A stretch of 15,597 nt of DNA from GCA-2689995 sp964529325. GTDB taxonomy: Bacteria; Fidelibacterota; Marinisomatia; SCGC-AAA003-L08; GCA-2689995. The DNA is taken from positions 1-15,597 of the forward strand of contig CAZGWH010000055.1 of assembly GCA_964529325.1 (NCBI GenBank), read 5' to 3'. Below the pieces are notes generated by a model that was not told where the DNA came from, made no database searches, and worked only from the letters and a program-made list of their open reading frames with translations. Positions within the stretch are counted from its first letter, which is position 1. Every line of letters begins with the position of its first letter. The translations under genes and the position numbers were made by a program. This document shows positions 15,311-15,597 of this stretch, in pieces.

Positions 15311-15466
15311 ATGAATTTAATTGTAGAGAATCTTCATTATAATAAAGTTTCTCTGGGAAACCCCAAATTTGCTGAATTCAATTATTTACAAACCGCTATG
15401 ATTTACACACATGTAATGAATAAAGGGCCGATGGGTGTAAAAAGTCCTGGAGATAGTTTGTTATGA
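15311..15466 (+). pseudogene. C-terminal fragment of an integron integrase
   Basis: A 51-codon frame ends with a stretch characteristic of the extreme C-terminus of integron integrases: LQTAMIYTHV followed by MNKGPMGVKSPGDSLL (residues 26-51, 15386-15463). It includes the nucleophile tyrosine Y32. The G-P-x-G-V-x-S-P-x-D tail separates IntI from ordinary Xer proteins. It also differs from the tail of the recombinase at the left edge (SPLDKI). The 25 residues before it do not resemble an integrase, and no other integrase motif (HxxRH, LLGH) appears upstream before the tnaA stop. It is therefore a remnant, not a working enzyme. The frame is open from 15272, so the ATG is arbitrary. Confidence 0.65.
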
Positions 15467-15597
15467 AAATTTCTAAAAGTGTTATACGGCAAAAAGAGCG
15501 GTATAACAATATTAAAAAAGAGAGTAATTGTTTGGTTAACTCCAATAATTACTATAAGTTAGAAGAAAATAAGGAAAAATGTATATACTGCAATTTG
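15463..15597 (+). CDS. Partial ORF running off the right edge
   Basis: The ATG overlaps the stop of the integrase fragment as ATGA, and 45 codons remain open to the window end, which is somewhat longer than chance in DNA this AT-rich. The visible product begins MKISKSVIRQKERYNNIKK and is basic. Its last residues include CIYCN, a CxxC pair that in similar surroundings begins a zinc knuckle or an HNH nuclease domain. Too little is present to name it. A competing ATG at 15579 in another frame has AAGGA 3-4 bp upstream, which is unusually close. Confidence 0.4.
   Translation, partial: MKISKSVIRQKERYNNIKKESNCLVNSNNYYKLEENKEKCIYCNL
15480..15508. repeat. 11-7-11 inverted repeat next to the integrase fragment
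   Basis: TGTTATACGGC (15480-15490) and GCGGTATAACA (15498-15508) are inverted copies matching at 10 of 11 positions, around the 7-nt centre AAAAAGA. The size and spacing are those of a tyrosine recombinase core site, and it starts 14 bp after the end of the integrase fragment. It also lies inside the partial ORF. It is not a canonical dif sequence, and as seen it is too short for attC. Confidence 0.5.
15523..15553. repeat. Imperfect hairpin at right edge
   Basis: AGTAATT (15523-15529) pairs with AATTACT (15547-15553), and an inner TTGG pairs with CCAA after a small bulge. It follows the inverted repeat by 14 bp. It could be part of a longer attC-like fold that continues past the window, or a chance AT-rich palindrome. 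Confidence 0.3.

Overview
The window is 15.6 kb of AT-rich DNA (roughly 30% GC by eye) from a Gram-negative bacterium. Lipid A genes (lpxB, lpxK) require an outer membrane, and three predicted lipoproteins or secreted proteins fit that. Shine-Dalgarno sites of the AAGGA type are visible before several genes (925, 9464, 11127, 13890) but absent before others. The seven-bladed propeller lipoprotein, the MORN-type repeat proteins, the DUF971 protein and the lpx gene order suggest a free-living, probably marine member of the FCB group, for example Neomarinimicrobiota. That placement is an inference from gene content and style, not from a marker gene.

Layout: (1) 1-2566, plus strand: a close-packed trio of an intact XerC/D-type tyrosine recombinase, a PolB-like 3'-5' exonuclease and a D-2-hydroxyacid dehydrogenase, preceded at the window edge by a 10-8-10 inverted repeat. 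(2) 2609-7151: an envelope island. It holds two plus-strand MORN-type repeat proteins (one membrane-anchored, one lipoprotein) flanking a minus-strand operon of a 699-aa Ig/FN3/propeller lipoprotein, a 50-aa membrane microprotein and a 253-aa lipoprotein. The microprotein overlaps both neighbours by TTGA. (3) 7152-7749: a cold-shock gene with a long gene-free leader that carries an attenuator-like structure, closed by a strong bidirectional terminator. (4) 7772-13238, minus strand: a six-gene operon read right to left as GnnA-like dehydrogenase, lpxB, DUF374 acyltransferase, lpxK, DUF4139 protein, DUF971 protein, with overlaps or gaps of at most 13 bp. (5) 13384-15263, plus strand: an orphan MotA/ExbB-like membrane protein and a tryptophanase. 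(6) 15264-15597: a degraded tip with the C-terminal fragment of an integron integrase, an 11-7-11 inverted repeat and the start of a further ORF that runs off the edge.

How the parts work together: the lpx operon gives two core lipid A steps (LpxB disaccharide synthesis, LpxK 4'-kinase), a probable acyltransferase and an oxidoreductase of the type that feeds LpxA with a 3-amino sugar nucleotide in some bacteria. The tryptophanase would turn tryptophan into indole, pyruvate and ammonia. No CRISPR array, tRNA, rRNA or complete transposon is visible. The strongest candidates for something overlooked are the overlapping 50-aa microprotein gene, the cspA leader and the integron remnant with its adjacent palindrome at the right edge.
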